A stretch of DNA of 64,000 nucleotides from Aulosira sp. FACHB-615 (GCF_014698045.1 NZ_JACJSE010000028.1:1-64000); one strand, 5' to 3'; positions 27,435 to 35,884 are shown, counted from the first letter of the stretch. Numbers and translations are program-made. Notes: generated from the sequence alone by a model not told the origin.

Positions 27435-29501
27435 TTATGGATTGTTTTTGCTCCAATCATCTAAAGCAGCAATGACAAAGCTGGCGGCGGGATGACTCAG
27501 AACTTGTTCCAGTGCCGCCGTACCACCAGCCCTCAACGCACTGATTGTTTTGTGCATTAAGGTTGAGTTATTTTCAATGCGTTGCGTGGCTTCTGCTGCC
27601 AGTGCCATTTTTCCTGTCATTGTGTTGGTAGGATAAGACTGGCTCAATTGCTCTAGTAATTGCTTAATTTCAGCTGCGGCTTCTGCAAGGTTCTGTTTTT
27701 GTTCTGGTGCATAATTATATTGCTTACCTATCTGTTGGCTACTAGATTGAGCCGTATCAACAACATTACCTACATCAGCATTAGTGAAGTCATATTTAGA
27801 TTTATAATTTTCGTTATTATTCATCGACATCTGATGCTCACTTCCTATTGCAGCTTGTTGTCCTTGACCAAATTGGCTGTTATTTGCACTTTGATTAATT
27901 CCCCCTTGATTTGGATTCATTGTACCTACCTCTTGTATTTGTGTACTGGAATAAAAACTAGGACGCTCCAAGGCAGTCATCACCATATTTTCTAATCTGC
28001 GGATTTGATTTTCTTTTTCTGCCAGTAATAATTTAATTTCTCTGTCTGGTAAATTTTTAAGTTGATTATAGTTGACGAAATACTCTGCACTCAGTTCGGA
28101 TTTATCAGCCGCGATCGCACTTTTGGCACGGAGTAAAAACTTGTCCTGCCCGCGTTTCTCCATTGCGACTATCTCAAGTTCAGCGTCAGGGTGATTTTCA
28201 GCTAACTGCTTGAACGAAATTGCGATCGCTCTGGGGTCAACACCTTGGCTGTGGTACAAGTCGAGAGTATCGAAGATTGGCTTGATAAAATCCCCAAACT
28301 CTCCGTCTGCAAACACTTCCTGGCGATTGTCTGGTTTGCGGTGAGGGTCTGGGTTGTCAGGTGTGGGCAAGCGCATATAAACGTACTCACAGCACACTCC
28401 GTCGAACTTGGTGCTAGTAGTAATGTTCCAATCTTCGATGTATGCTCCCGTGAGAGTTGCGCCAGTGAAGTCCGTGCCGTCCAGTTGGGTTTGTACTAGC
28501 TTGGCTCTGGTCAAGTCTGCGTCTTGTAGGTTGGTGTGGCTTAAGTCTGCACCTATGAAGCTGGCATCTGTTAGGTTTGCACCTTGTAAGTTAACTCCCC
28601 GTAGGTTTTGATGATCAAAATTTTGAGATTGTCCTTGTTTACTAGTAACCAGTTTTAGTACTGGTGGCTGTTCCAGATAAGTGTTGTCAAAACGAGCAAT
28701 ATTCAATTTTTTGACATTAAACCAGCAAGTACGAGTTATGTTAGCTTTTAACAGATTGATACTCTCAAGCGTTGCCGCAGTAAAATTCGCATCTGTTAAG
28801 TCACTGCCTTGAAAACGAGTTCCATCACTGATGCCAAATAAAATTGCAAAAGTCCGAATAAAGGCATACTTTTGCTCTTGTGCTAAAGCTTGTCGGCTGA
28901 TGAAAACTGATAATGCTATCTCTGCTATAGTTACAATCACAATCACAAATAATGATTCTGGTTGTGTCTTTCCAGAGACTACAGTGATATACAAAGTGGC
29001 AATTATTGATGATGCTAATGTTAGATTTACAGCCTGTTTACCTACAGCAAAAGCTATAGTTAATGCTACAGTTAAAACTAAAATTGCTACTATGCTAGTG
29101 GACAAAGATATCATGCCACTAAAAGTTGCTGATAAAGCTATGGCGACTGTGGCAACAAACAAGCCTTGACGAAGAAAAAAATAAGTAAATAAAAATCCTA
29201 ATATTATTACAACAAAGCCTCTGGTTAGGTCTTTGTTAGTAGTGAACAATGATATAGTCTCAATAGTAAAGTAGGGTAAAAATAAACCTGCTACTGCCGC
29301 AAATAACAATGCAGTAACTAACAAAGCAATTAATCCACCCCATGCCAGCCCAGCAGTAGCATGACTAAAGTTTGCACTTCTTAAATTAACTCCGCTAAAA
29401 TCTACTCCTCGAATATCTGCACCACTAAAATTCGCCCCCTCAAGATTTTGAGCTTTGAACGAGCGCCCACGAAGATTTTGACCGGAAAAGTCTTGTGGCA
29501 T
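27435..29501 (-). CDS. Membrane pentapeptide-repeat protein with N/Q-rich linker
   Basis: This is a 688-residue protein. Residues 3-46 are pentapeptide repeats (NLRGRSF, NLEGANF, DIRGVDF, NLRSANF). Residues 48-215 contain about six transmembrane helices (GGLIALLVTALLFAAVAGLF, VVIILGFLFTYFFL and others). A second pentapeptide array spans about residues 225-370 (NLRGVNLQGANLTDASFIGA). Then follow a soluble region, an N/Q-rich stretch near 528-560 (NSQFGQGQQAAIG, then NNN), and a helical C-terminal domain beginning FTNADVGNVVDTAQ. Pentapeptide arrays fold as right-handed beta-helices and usually act in binding. As first gene of the cluster it would place the CHAT partners at the membrane; this is inference from the shared N/Q motif. 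Confidence 0.87.
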   Translation of the reverse strand: MPQDFSGQNLRGRSFKAQNLEGANFSGADIRGVDFSGVNLRSANFSHATAGLAWGGLIALLVTALLFAAVAGLFLPYFTIETISLFTTNKDLTRGFVVIILGFLFTYFFLRQGLFVATVAIALSATFSGMISLSTSIVAILVLTVALTIAFAVGKQAVNLTLASSIIATLYITVVSGKTQPESLFVIVIVTIAEIALSVFISRQALAQEQKYAFIRTFAILFGISDGTRFQGSDLTDANFTAATLESINLLKANITRTCWFNVKKLNIARFDNTYLEQPPVLKLVTSKQGQSQNFDHQNLRGVNLQGANLTDASFIGADLSHTNLQDADLTRAKLVQTQLDGTDFTGATLTGAYIEDWNITTSTKFDGVCCEYVYMRLPTPDNPDPHRKPDNRQEVFADGEFGDFIKPIFDTLDLYHSQGVDPRAIAISFKQLAENHPDAELEIVAMEKRGQDKFLLRAKSAIAADKSELSAEYFVNYNQLKNLPDREIKLLLAEKENQIRRLENMVMTALERPSFYSSTQIQEVGTMNPNQGGINQSANNSQFGQGQQAAIGSEHQMSMNNNENYKSKYDFTNADVGNVVDTAQSSSQQIGKQYNYAPEQKQNLAEAAAEIKQLLEQLSQSYPTNTMTGKMALAAEATQRIENNSTLMHKTISALRAGGTAALEQVLSHPAASFVIAALDDWSKNNP

Positions 29502-29590
29502 GGTTAGGCTGGTAAAAGCGTGAATTTACACTAGATACAACTTACGTATGCGCTTTTACGGACTGTAGCATGAAATTCCCTGGCAAGTAA

Positions 29591-29749
29591 AGCAACAGTG
29601 TCAAAGCAGCGTTAATCACACTAACCATCTTCGTCGTTGCTACCGCCTACCGCGAATGGCAAGCAAAAACACAAGGATGGTGTGTCCGTTTTGCGCCTGA
29701 TGGTAGTCAGAAGGTTTTATATGGAGGCGATTGCTGGAAGAAACCTTAG
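29591..29749 (+). pseudogene. Remnant of small membrane protein
   Basis: An open frame without any start codon reads VKAALITLTIFVVATAYREW then QGWCVRFAPDGSQKVLYGGD and ends CWKKP at a TAG. The segment looks like a real coding remnant, with one hydrophobic helix and a Cys-bounded tail. I do not recognise the family. It lies in a 820-bp stretch (29502-30321) made of gene scraps. Confidence 0.35.
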
Positions 29750-29767
29750 TGCTAACGTGATCGTACT

Positions 29768-29983
29768 TCAGGTAGTGGCATATTTCAGCAACCGTTCCCA
29801 CTCCCAACGCCACGCAGTCTCTACCGTAATTTCTTTGCCGTTGGTGAACTTGATAAATTCTGTGCCTTCATCATAAAAAACATCCGCAACAAGGCGATTG
29901 CGGACATTGTACCCCCACGTTTTGGCAGCAGCATTCCACCACCTCTGCCCAGGTGATTCTAGTATGGGTAACTCTTCGCTTTC
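29768..29983 (-). pseudogene. Remnant of unrecognised gene
   Basis: The minus strand has a 71-codon open frame without a start codon: WWNAAAKTWGYNVRNRLVAD, FYDEGTEFIKFTNGKEITVE, AWRWEWERLLKYATT and a stop. Amino-acid composition and the hydrophobic/charged pattern look like coding sequence. The family is not recognised. It probably belongs to the same lost plasmid-type block as the fragments on either side. Confidence 0.35.
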
Positions 29984-30016
29984 TTATAGTTTAATGGTTG
30001 ATAGAGATGCCCTGCT

Positions 30017-30098
30017 TGTACACCCCAGTTCAGGCTCAATGCAGAGATTCAACGCACAGTGAAGCGAAGTTGGGAGAATGTGCCAGGTGCGATCGCGT
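30017..30098 (+). pseudogene. Internal remnant of Rep-like gene
   Basis: The sequence matches the segment encoding CTPQFRLNAEIQRTVRRCWE then NVPGAIA in the intact copy at 34709-35884, including GCAGAGATTCAACGCAC and GTGCGATCGC. It ends at a stop just after GCGATCGCG. Both ends are abrupt. It separates the pentapeptide/CHAT cluster from the TPR gene at 30322. Confidence 0.7.
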
Positions 30099-30229
30099 AA
30101 AACAATAAGTTCTTAAAGTTACTTTAAGGTTTTCCATATATTTTTTAACCCATTGTCATTGTGACCGTCTGCGATCACTGCTATTACTCCAGTAGCCCTT
30201 TTGGGAAAACTTTTTGGTTTACTGATCGT

Positions 30230-30303
30230 GGGTTGAGGCAATAAAATTTTAATCTCACACTAATTTTTGCGATGTATCAGGGTATTAAAATAAACCTCAA
30301 CCC
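30230..30303. repeat. Nested inverted repeat before TPR gene
   Basis: GGGTTGAGG (30230-30238) pairs perfectly with CCTCAACCC (30295-30303). Inside it, ATTTTAAT (30246-30253) pairs with ATTAAAAT (30284-30291). The structure ends 18 bp before the ATG of the TPR gene at 30322. It could be a 5'-UTR hairpin, a regulator site, or a small palindromic mobile element. No second copy was noticed in the window. Confidence 0.5.
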
Positions 30304-30321
30304 CGCCTACGACTCACACAG

Positions 30322-32244
30322 ATGTATCCCAAACACCGCAAATATGCCCTCATTGCCCTACTGGGTGTGATTCTCAGCGTTAACTTAAATTTACCCGAAC
30401 TAGATTTTCTCCTCAACCTTAATTCAGTTGCCGTAGCAACAACCCCAGACCCACGTAAAGCTCAAGCAGATAAACTGTTTAACCAAGGTAATCAGCAGTA
30501 TCAAATCAGTCAATTTGAAGCAGCATTACAGTCTTGGCAACAAGCATTAATTATTTATCAAGAAATTAAAGACCGTAAGAGTGAGGTTGCAGCACTAGGA
30601 AGTCTCGGTGTTACTTATAATTCTTTAGGAAAATACCCAAAAGCCATTGAATACCAGCAGCAGAGTTTAGTCATCGCGCGGGAAATCAAAGACCGTAAGG
30701 CTGAGGGTAATGCACTAGGAAATCTTGGTCTTACTTACTATTATCTAGGAGATTACCCAAAAGCAATTGAATACCAACAGCAGAGTTTAGTGATCGCGCG
30801 GGAAATTAAAGACCGCTTGGCTGAGGGTAATGCACTATGGAGTCTCGGTGTTACTTATGATTCTTTAGGAAAATACCCAAAAGCAATTGAATACCAACGG
30901 CAGAGTTTAGCTATTGCCCGTGAAATCAAAGACCGTAAGGGTGAGGTTGCAGCACTAGGGAGTCTCGGTGTTACTTATGATTCTTTAGGAGACTACCCAA
31001 AAGCAATTGAATACCAGCAGCAGAGTTTAGTCATCGCGCGGGAAATTAAAGACCGCTTGGGTGAGGGTAAAGCACTAGGAAATCTCGGTAATACTTACAA
31101 TGCTCTAGGAGACTACCCAAAATCAATTGGGTATACACAACAAGTGTTAGCAATCGCGCAAGAAATAAAAGATCGTTTGAATGAGGGTAAAGCACTAGGA
31201 AATCTTGGTAATACTTACTATTATCTAGGAGATTACTCCAAAGCCATTGAATACCAACAGCAGAGTTTAGTCATCGCGCGAGAAATCAAAGATCGTAAGG
31301 GTGAGGGACAGTCACTAATCAATCTCGGTAATGCTTACTATTCTTTAGGAGACTACCCAAAAGCAATTGAATACCAACAGCAGAGTTTAGTGATCGCGCG
31401 AGAAATCAAAGATCGTTTGAATGAAGGTAATGCACTAGGAAATCTCAGTATTGTTTACCAGTCTTTGGGAGACTACCCAAAAGCAATTGAATACCAACAG
31501 CAGAGTTTAGTCATCGCGCGGGAAATTAAAGACCGCTTGGCTGAGGGTAATGCACTAGGAAATCTTGGTCTTACTTACTATTATCTAGGAGATTACCCAA
31601 AAGCAATTGAATACCAGCAGCAGAGATTAGTGATCGCGCGGGAAATCAAAAATCGTAATGGTGAGGGTAAAGCATTAGGAAATCTTGGTCTTACTTACTA
31701 TTATCTAGGAGATTACCCAAAAGCAATTGAATACCAGCAGCAGAGTTTAGCGATCGCGCGGGAAATTAAAGACCGCTTGGGTGAGGGTAATGCACTAGGA
31801 AATCTTGGTCTTACTTACTATTTTTTAGGAGACTACGCAAAAGCAGTTGAATACCAGCAGCAGAGATTAGTGATCGCGCGGGAAATCAAAGACCGTATTG
31901 GTGAGGGTAATGCACTAGGAAATCTCGGTACTGCTTATCAGTCTTTGGGAGACTACCCAAAAGCAATTGAGTATTTACAACAGGTGTTAGCGATTACGCG
32001 GGAAATTAAAGACCGCTTGGGTGAGGGTAATGCACTAGGAAATCTCGGTACTGCTTATCAGTCTTTGGGAGACTACCCAAAAGCCATAGAATACCAGCAG
32101 CAGAGTTTAGCGATCGCGCGGGAAATCAAAGACCGTATTGGTGAGAGTAAAGCCCTAAGAAATCTCGGTAATGCTTACGAGTTTTTGGGAGACTACCCAA
32201 AAGCAATGGAATATCAGCAGCAGAGTTCTGATTTGTCCCGTTAA
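30322..32244 (+). CDS. Secreted-looking TPR protein, 14 near-identical repeats
   Basis: This 640-residue protein starts MYPKHRKYALIALLGVILSV, a basic head followed by a hydrophobic core, consistent with a signal peptide or anchor ending near AVATTPDPR (residues 38-46). From residue 74 it consists of fourteen 40-residue TPR units (YPKAIEYQQQSLVIAREIKD, then RxGEGNALGNLGLTYYYLGD). It ends abruptly eight residues after the last unit (QSSDLSR). Relatives with this leader normally carry a C-terminal CHAT domain, which is missing, so the gene may be 3'-truncated. The start is supported by the leader. Role: probable extracytoplasmic or membrane-side TPR scaffold; not more precisely known. Confidence 0.85.
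   Translation: MYPKHRKYALIALLGVILSVNLNLPELDFLLNLNSVAVATTPDPRKAQADKLFNQGNQQYQISQFEAALQSWQQALIIYQEIKDRKSEVAALGSLGVTYNSLGKYPKAIEYQQQSLVIAREIKDRKAEGNALGNLGLTYYYLGDYPKAIEYQQQSLVIAREIKDRLAEGNALWSLGVTYDSLGKYPKAIEYQRQSLAIAREIKDRKGEVAALGSLGVTYDSLGDYPKAIEYQQQSLVIAREIKDRLGEGKALGNLGNTYNALGDYPKSIGYTQQVLAIAQEIKDRLNEGKALGNLGNTYYYLGDYSKAIEYQQQSLVIAREIKDRKGEGQSLINLGNAYYSLGDYPKAIEYQQQSLVIAREIKDRLNEGNALGNLSIVYQSLGDYPKAIEYQQQSLVIAREIKDRLAEGNALGNLGLTYYYLGDYPKAIEYQQQRLVIAREIKNRNGEGKALGNLGLTYYYLGDYPKAIEYQQQSLAIAREIKDRLGEGNALGNLGLTYYFLGDYAKAVEYQQQRLVIAREIKDRIGEGNALGNLGTAYQSLGDYPKAIEYLQQVLAITREIKDRLGEGNALGNLGTAYQSLGDYPKAIEYQQQSLAIAREIKDRIGESKALRNLGNAYEFLGDYPKAMEYQQQSSDLSR
30541..32220 (+). repeat. Tandem array, 14 units of exactly 120 bp
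   Basis: The coding sequence of the TPR gene repeats with a strict 120-bp period and no length change across 1,680 bp. Many units share long identical blocks such as GACTACCCAAAAGCAATTGA and GAAATCAAAGACCG. Identity at DNA level, including synonymous positions and an embedded CGATCGCG, points to recent unit duplication or gene conversion. It is protein coding and not a CRISPR array. Confidence 0.92.
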
Positions 32245-32431
32245 GTCTGTTTTTTGACAGTGACTTTTTATTTGTCGCTGTGCCAAATTAAATAGGTTGA
32301 AGTAAATAATTATCGTTGGAATAACCCTCATTTGTCACTCTAAGCAGAGGAATATAAAAAGTGGGGAAGTAAGACCATAAACAATGGATTGAAGTTTAGC
32401 AAATCCTAATCATAGTTGAGCGATAGGAAAA

Positions 32432-32713
32432 ACTGTCAGCCAAGGCTGGATTAAGTTAAATGGTGTAGTTCTTTTAATGTCGGCGATCGCTTATTTGATT
32501 CTGAGTCGTACCTTAATTTCTCATCATGGTCGAGACTCAATGCTGTCCAAGGCGGTTGGGCGAGATTTTAAGGGCAAAATATCGGTGTTGATTTATGGGG
32601 TGGCAATTCCCCTTACTTTTGTAAAACCGTGGTTTGGTGGTGCATTGTATGTTCTGGTTGCAATTATGTGCCTCATCCCTGACCGTCGGATTGAAAGGAC
32701 GCTTAAACCTTAG
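32432..32713 (+). pseudogene. C-terminal remnant of TMEM175/DUF1211 channel
   Basis: The frame is open from about 32432 (VSQGWIKLNGVVLL) through MSAIAYLILSRTLI, KAVGRDFKGKISVLIYGVAI, PLTFVKPWFGGALYVLVAIM and LIPDRRIE. This matches the C-terminal half of bacterial TMEM175-type (DUF1211) potassium channels. The first three or so transmembrane helices are missing, and no start or ribosome-binding site lies at the edge of similarity. An ATG at 32477 could give 78 residues, but a functional channel is unlikely. Confidence 0.65.
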
Positions 32714-32802
32714 TGATCAGCAGGTCAGTGTGAACTCTTGAGCAGCAAACGCACCGTGGGTTTAGAACAAAGTTGGACGTTAGAATAATCAGTACAATCT
32801 AA

Positions 32803-33654
32803 TCAATTCTCTTGTTGCATTCGTGCTTGTAATTGCTGCACTTGCTCTACCGTTAACCCTGTTACTCGTATGATCACGTCGGTTGCTATACCTTCACGTA
32901 GTAAATTCAATGCAATATCTTCTTTTGCCTTTTGAGCGCCTTCTTCTTGCCAACTAGTAACAATTTCCATAACTTCCTCCTGCTCATCTAACCCCATTGT
33001 ACTGATTGCTGCTTGAAAGACCTGTTTTTCAGTCTCGTCCAATCGCAAATAAGTATCCACAAACCCAGAAATTAATTGCATTCGGGCTGGGTCTAGTTTT
33101 AAGGTTGCCAGCAATCGCAAACATTCTGCTTTTACCTGCGGACGCTCTTGTTTGGGAATATTCATTTTCGACATCAATGCTGCGGCTACTGGATTTGGTT
33201 GAGTTAGAAAATCCCGCCAGCTTAAACGATTGAGTTGAATAGCAGCAAATTGAAACTCCAGAACGTTTAAATCAGGAAAGGTAACGCGATAGTTTTGTGG
33301 TTCAGGGCGTAATGGTTCATCAAAAGAAAAAATCACCACGGGATAAATAGGTAGGTCATATTTTTCGTGCAGTCGAGCAAAATACTTAAACATCCGTTTG
33401 GCAAATTCTTTCTTGGTGTAAGACTGATTTTCGACATGGATTAAAAAACAGGTTTCTTGTCCTTGGTAACGCACTTGAGCAAGTAAATCAATTTCCTTTC
33501 TTTCCCCAGAAGTGACATCAGTCAAAACTTCTTGGGGTAAAAACTGAATTGAATCACTGTCTATCTGGCTGGCGACTTGCGGCAGAAATAAATCTAAGAA
33601 CTCAACAAAAAAGGTAGAAAGTAATTCTTTAAACAAGCGGTCATGGTCAATCAT
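32803..33654 (-). CDS. Rpn-type PD-(D/E)XK nuclease/transposase-like protein
   Basis: This 283-residue protein has the Rpn/PDDEXK_2 layout: MIDHDRLFKELLSTFFVEFL at the N-terminus, and the nuclease core with Asp56 in KEIDLLAQVRYQG and Glu75-x-Gln77 in FLIHVENQS. Later motifs are KRMFKYFARLHEKYDLPIYP and a C-terminal helix set (EEGAQKAKEDIALNLLREGI). Rpn proteins are DNA nucleases linked to recombination and, in some cases, phage defence. The family is very common in cyanobacteria. The length is normal and the active-site residues are present. It stands alone, with its start codon at the border of a plasmid-gene remnant on the other strand. Confidence 0.85.
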   Translation of the reverse strand: MIDHDRLFKELLSTFFVEFLDLFLPQVASQIDSDSIQFLPQEVLTDVTSGERKEIDLLAQVRYQGQETCFLIHVENQSYTKKEFAKRMFKYFARLHEKYDLPIYPVVIFSFDEPLRPEPQNYRVTFPDLNVLEFQFAAIQLNRLSWRDFLTQPNPVAAALMSKMNIPKQERPQVKAECLRLLATLKLDPARMQLISGFVDTYLRLDETEKQVFQAAISTMGLDEQEEVMEIVTSWQEEGAQKAKEDIALNLLREGIATDVIIRVTGLTVEQVQQLQARMQQEN

Positions 33655-33813
33655 GCCGACATTTACTGCGCTTTATACAACGCCAAGGGTGAAGTCATCG
33701 AAGACATGGGGGATGAAGTCTGGGTGGCTTGGTATCACTGGAAAGACAAGCCCAAGAAGACTGACCGTTACTTTAAGGATGAGTTGCGATTCTGGAAGGA
33801 CAACAACCAGTAA
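33652..33813 (+). pseudogene. 3' remnant of plasmid coiled-coil gene
   Basis: The frame reads HADIYCALYNAKGEVIEDMG, then DEVWVAWYHWKDKPKKTDRY, then FKDELRFWKDNNQ and a stop. This nearly matches the last 50 residues of the complete protein at 43697-45364. The 5' part has been replaced by the divergent Rpn gene, whose ATG overlaps the first codon here. The following two genes keep the order of a plasmid-type module. Confidence 0.8.
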
Positions 33814-33850
33814 ATAGAACTCGCATAATTTACCTCTTTACAAAAACTGA

Positions 33851-34678
33851 ATGCAGTACGGGTCAAGTGCTGCCGATATTTTCATGCGCCAAATATTAAC
33901 CTTTACCACGAATAATTTTATGACACCAGAATTTACGCTTGAAATCGCTCAACAGTTGCATAACAGCAACCAGATTATAGATTTTGATTGGGCTTGGTCA
34001 GTGTTGGGATATAGTACCAAGAGCAATGCCAAAAGAATGTTGACGGCATACTTTGAACGAAACTTCGATTATTTCGTACAACCCGAAGACGAATCGCTGG
34101 AACCTTTACCATATCAAGTTTTCATCACTTGGGAAGAAAATTCAAAAGCAGGTAGACCAGTCGAAAAAATCTATTTGACAACCGAATGCTTCAAAGAAAT
34201 GGGGATGTTGTCAAAGAGTGAACAAGGTAGACAGATCCGTAAATACTTTCTGCAATGCGAAACCATTGCCAAAGAATCAGTCAAGTTAATTCCTCAGCTA
34301 CAGCAACAAATTCAGGAATTACAAAACAATTTCGCCCAGCTACAAGCCCAAATCCAAACCCTGTTACCTCCGTCATCTGACTTCATGCCCCCTGGTTGGG
34401 ATGCCGAAGTATGGCAAAGTCTCGCACCGCAAGATAAACGTCATTTCCGGTTTTTGTTCCGTCGTCGCAACTTCAGACCATCTACAAAAAATGAACCACT
34501 GGCTTTACCTACTGTGGACACAGAAGCCTGGAAGCAAAAGCAACGCGATGAAGTAGCGCAGTTAATAGGTGAAGTCTCGCCCGAAGAGAAACAGCAATTC
34601 CAGGCAGTAAAACGCCAAAAGCTTAGGGAATTTTGGTCACAAGCACCCGAAGAAGACCAAGAAAATATGCCGTTTTAA
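33851..34678 (+). CDS. Antirepressor/KilA-N-like plasmid or phage protein
   Basis: The frame gives 275 residues from ATG 33851, or 252 from ATG 33920 (MTPEFTLEIAQQL). The second start is preferred because similarity to known proteins seems to begin there, although neither has a clear Shine-Dalgarno. The N-terminal region (IDFDWAWSVLGYSTKSNAKR, ERNFDYFV, KIYLTTECFKEMGMLSKSEQ, GRQIRKYFLQCE) resembles MSV199/AntA-type DNA-associated domains of phage antirepressors. A coiled coil follows (LIPQLQQQIQELQNNFAQLQ). The C-terminal half has no recognised domain. It lies 30 bp before the Rep-like gene on the same strand, so the two may be co-transcribed. A regulatory role in a replicon is inference. Confidence 0.75.
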   Translation: MQYGSSAADIFMRQILTFTTNNFMTPEFTLEIAQQLHNSNQIIDFDWAWSVLGYSTKSNAKRMLTAYFERNFDYFVQPEDESLEPLPYQVFITWEENSKAGRPVEKIYLTTECFKEMGMLSKSEQGRQIRKYFLQCETIAKESVKLIPQLQQQIQELQNNFAQLQAQIQTLLPPSSDFMPPGWDAEVWQSLAPQDKRHFRFLFRRRNFRPSTKNEPLALPTVDTEAWKQKQRDEVAQLIGEVSPEEKQQFQAVKRQKLREFWSQAPEEDQENMPF

Positions 34679-34708
34679 CTAATTTTGACAAATTTTAGAA
34701 GGTGGAAT

Positions 34709-35884
34709 ATGAGCAGCATTGCATCTGCCGAAAGGTTTTCTGTCCTGGTTATTCTGCGCCGGGAGTATCTTGATATCACCGGAAACTTCTGCGCGGCCAA
34801 GCTAATTGAGTATTTCCGGCACTGGACAAAGTGGAAGATGAAAAACCATCGTACACCCTGGATTTACCAGCCTCTCAAGAAAATCTATCTTGACCTAATG
34901 GGTGAGCATAGCCTTCACGTAATCAGGAGTGCAATCGCTCTGCTTGACGAGATGGGTATTATCTCAAAGCAGAAGAATCCCGGTAACGGGCAGGATAGGA
35001 CTTGGCAGTATAAATTGAACTTTGATGTATTGAATAAGCTGCTTGGAAAAAAACAGGGGAGCAGGGAAATAAGGAGCAGGGGGATAAACACTTTAGAGGA
35101 TTCAAGATTAGAGGAAGAAGGCATTCTCCCTTGCTCCCTGCCCCCTGCCCCCTTGCTTCTTATTGAACACGGCAGAGGCAAAACTGAACATCCCAAAGTC
35201 AGTGCAGAACAATACCACAGATCCCATCCAGAAGCTTCAAAGCCACAACAACACTCTGCTGTTGAGCTTGAAAAAAGTGAGGAAGTGGAAAACGAGATTT
35301 TGGAGAACCAAGAAGGGATTTGTCAAAGCCCAGAACCAGAGTTACCCGAAATTACTCACTTCGTTGAAGACATAAAACTGGTTGACTCAACTACCGAGAC
35401 AGTTACTTATGAGGACAATTTTTCCGCCGCCCCGGTTGCGTCAAATTTTTGTGACGAAGACTTTGGTGATGATGACTACGCTTTTGAGCGACAAGAAAAA
35501 TCAATACAGCCTAGCAACCAGGAAGTTCAGGAAGTGCTGCAACAATTACGAAAAATACCTTGCACTCCACAGTTTCGGCTCAACGCAGAGATTCAGCGTA
35601 CAGTTAGGCGGTGCTGGGATAATGTACCGGGTGCGATCGCTTATTTGAAGGAGGCGATACGGACTTGGAAGGGTATCAAGTCACCAGAAGCTGTGTTTTT
35701 GGCGGCTTGTAAGGAGGGACGGAAGCCGGAGTCAGCACAGGCTAAATCGGATGTGGTTGCTTGGTTTGATTGGGCGAGGCGACAAAGAATTGTGATTGCG
35801 ATGTCGGGGGACACTGTATACACGCCGGATGGTGAGGCGGTTGCGTTGGCCGAGATGATGCGGCGGTTTCCTGTGGGGGAGTAG
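34709..35884 (+). CDS. Rep-like cyanobacterial plasmid protein, complete copy
   Basis: ATG 34709 is chosen because AGAAGGTGG precedes it by a few bases; the open frame begins eight codons earlier. The 391-residue product has an N-terminal region (FSVLVILRREYLDITGNFCA, KLIEYFRHWTKWKMK, PWIYQPLKKIYLDLMGEHSL, VIRSAIALLDEMGIISKQ) that looks like a winged-helix DNA-binding domain. This is followed by a Ser/Glu-rich linker and a conserved C-terminal domain (IPCTPQFRLNAEIQRTVRRC, NVPGAIAYLKEAIRTWKGI, WARRQRIVIAMSG, AEMMRRFPVG). I know this protein only as a cyanobacterial plasmid-type hypothetical; replication or segregation is a guess from context. It is the only full copy of a gene whose fragments are scattered through the window. 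Confidence 0.75.
   Translation: MSSIASAERFSVLVILRREYLDITGNFCAAKLIEYFRHWTKWKMKNHRTPWIYQPLKKIYLDLMGEHSLHVIRSAIALLDEMGIISKQKNPGNGQDRTWQYKLNFDVLNKLLGKKQGSREIRSRGINTLEDSRLEEEGILPCSLPPAPLLLIEHGRGKTEHPKVSAEQYHRSHPEASKPQQHSAVELEKSEEVENEILENQEGICQSPEPELPEITHFVEDIKLVDSTTETVTYEDNFSAAPVASNFCDEDFGDDDYAFERQEKSIQPSNQEVQEVLQQLRKIPCTPQFRLNAEIQRTVRRCWDNVPGAIAYLKEAIRTWKGIKSPEAVFLAACKEGRKPESAQAKSDVVAWFDWARRQRIVIAMSGDTVYTPDGEAVALAEMMRRFPVGE

Noticed and set aside
28831..29169. 112-codon plus-strand frame inside the pentapeptide gene
   Set aside because: Antisense to the transmembrane segment, which gives it spurious hydrophobicity.
30541..32220. Long regular tandem repeats that could suggest a CRISPR array or satellite
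   Set aside because: The 120-bp period is in frame, with no spacer/repeat alternation, and each unit is a TPR.
32245..32285. ACAGTGAC/GTCGCTGT near-palindrome as a terminator for the TPR gene
   Set aside because: One mismatch, a long loop and no T tract after the stem.
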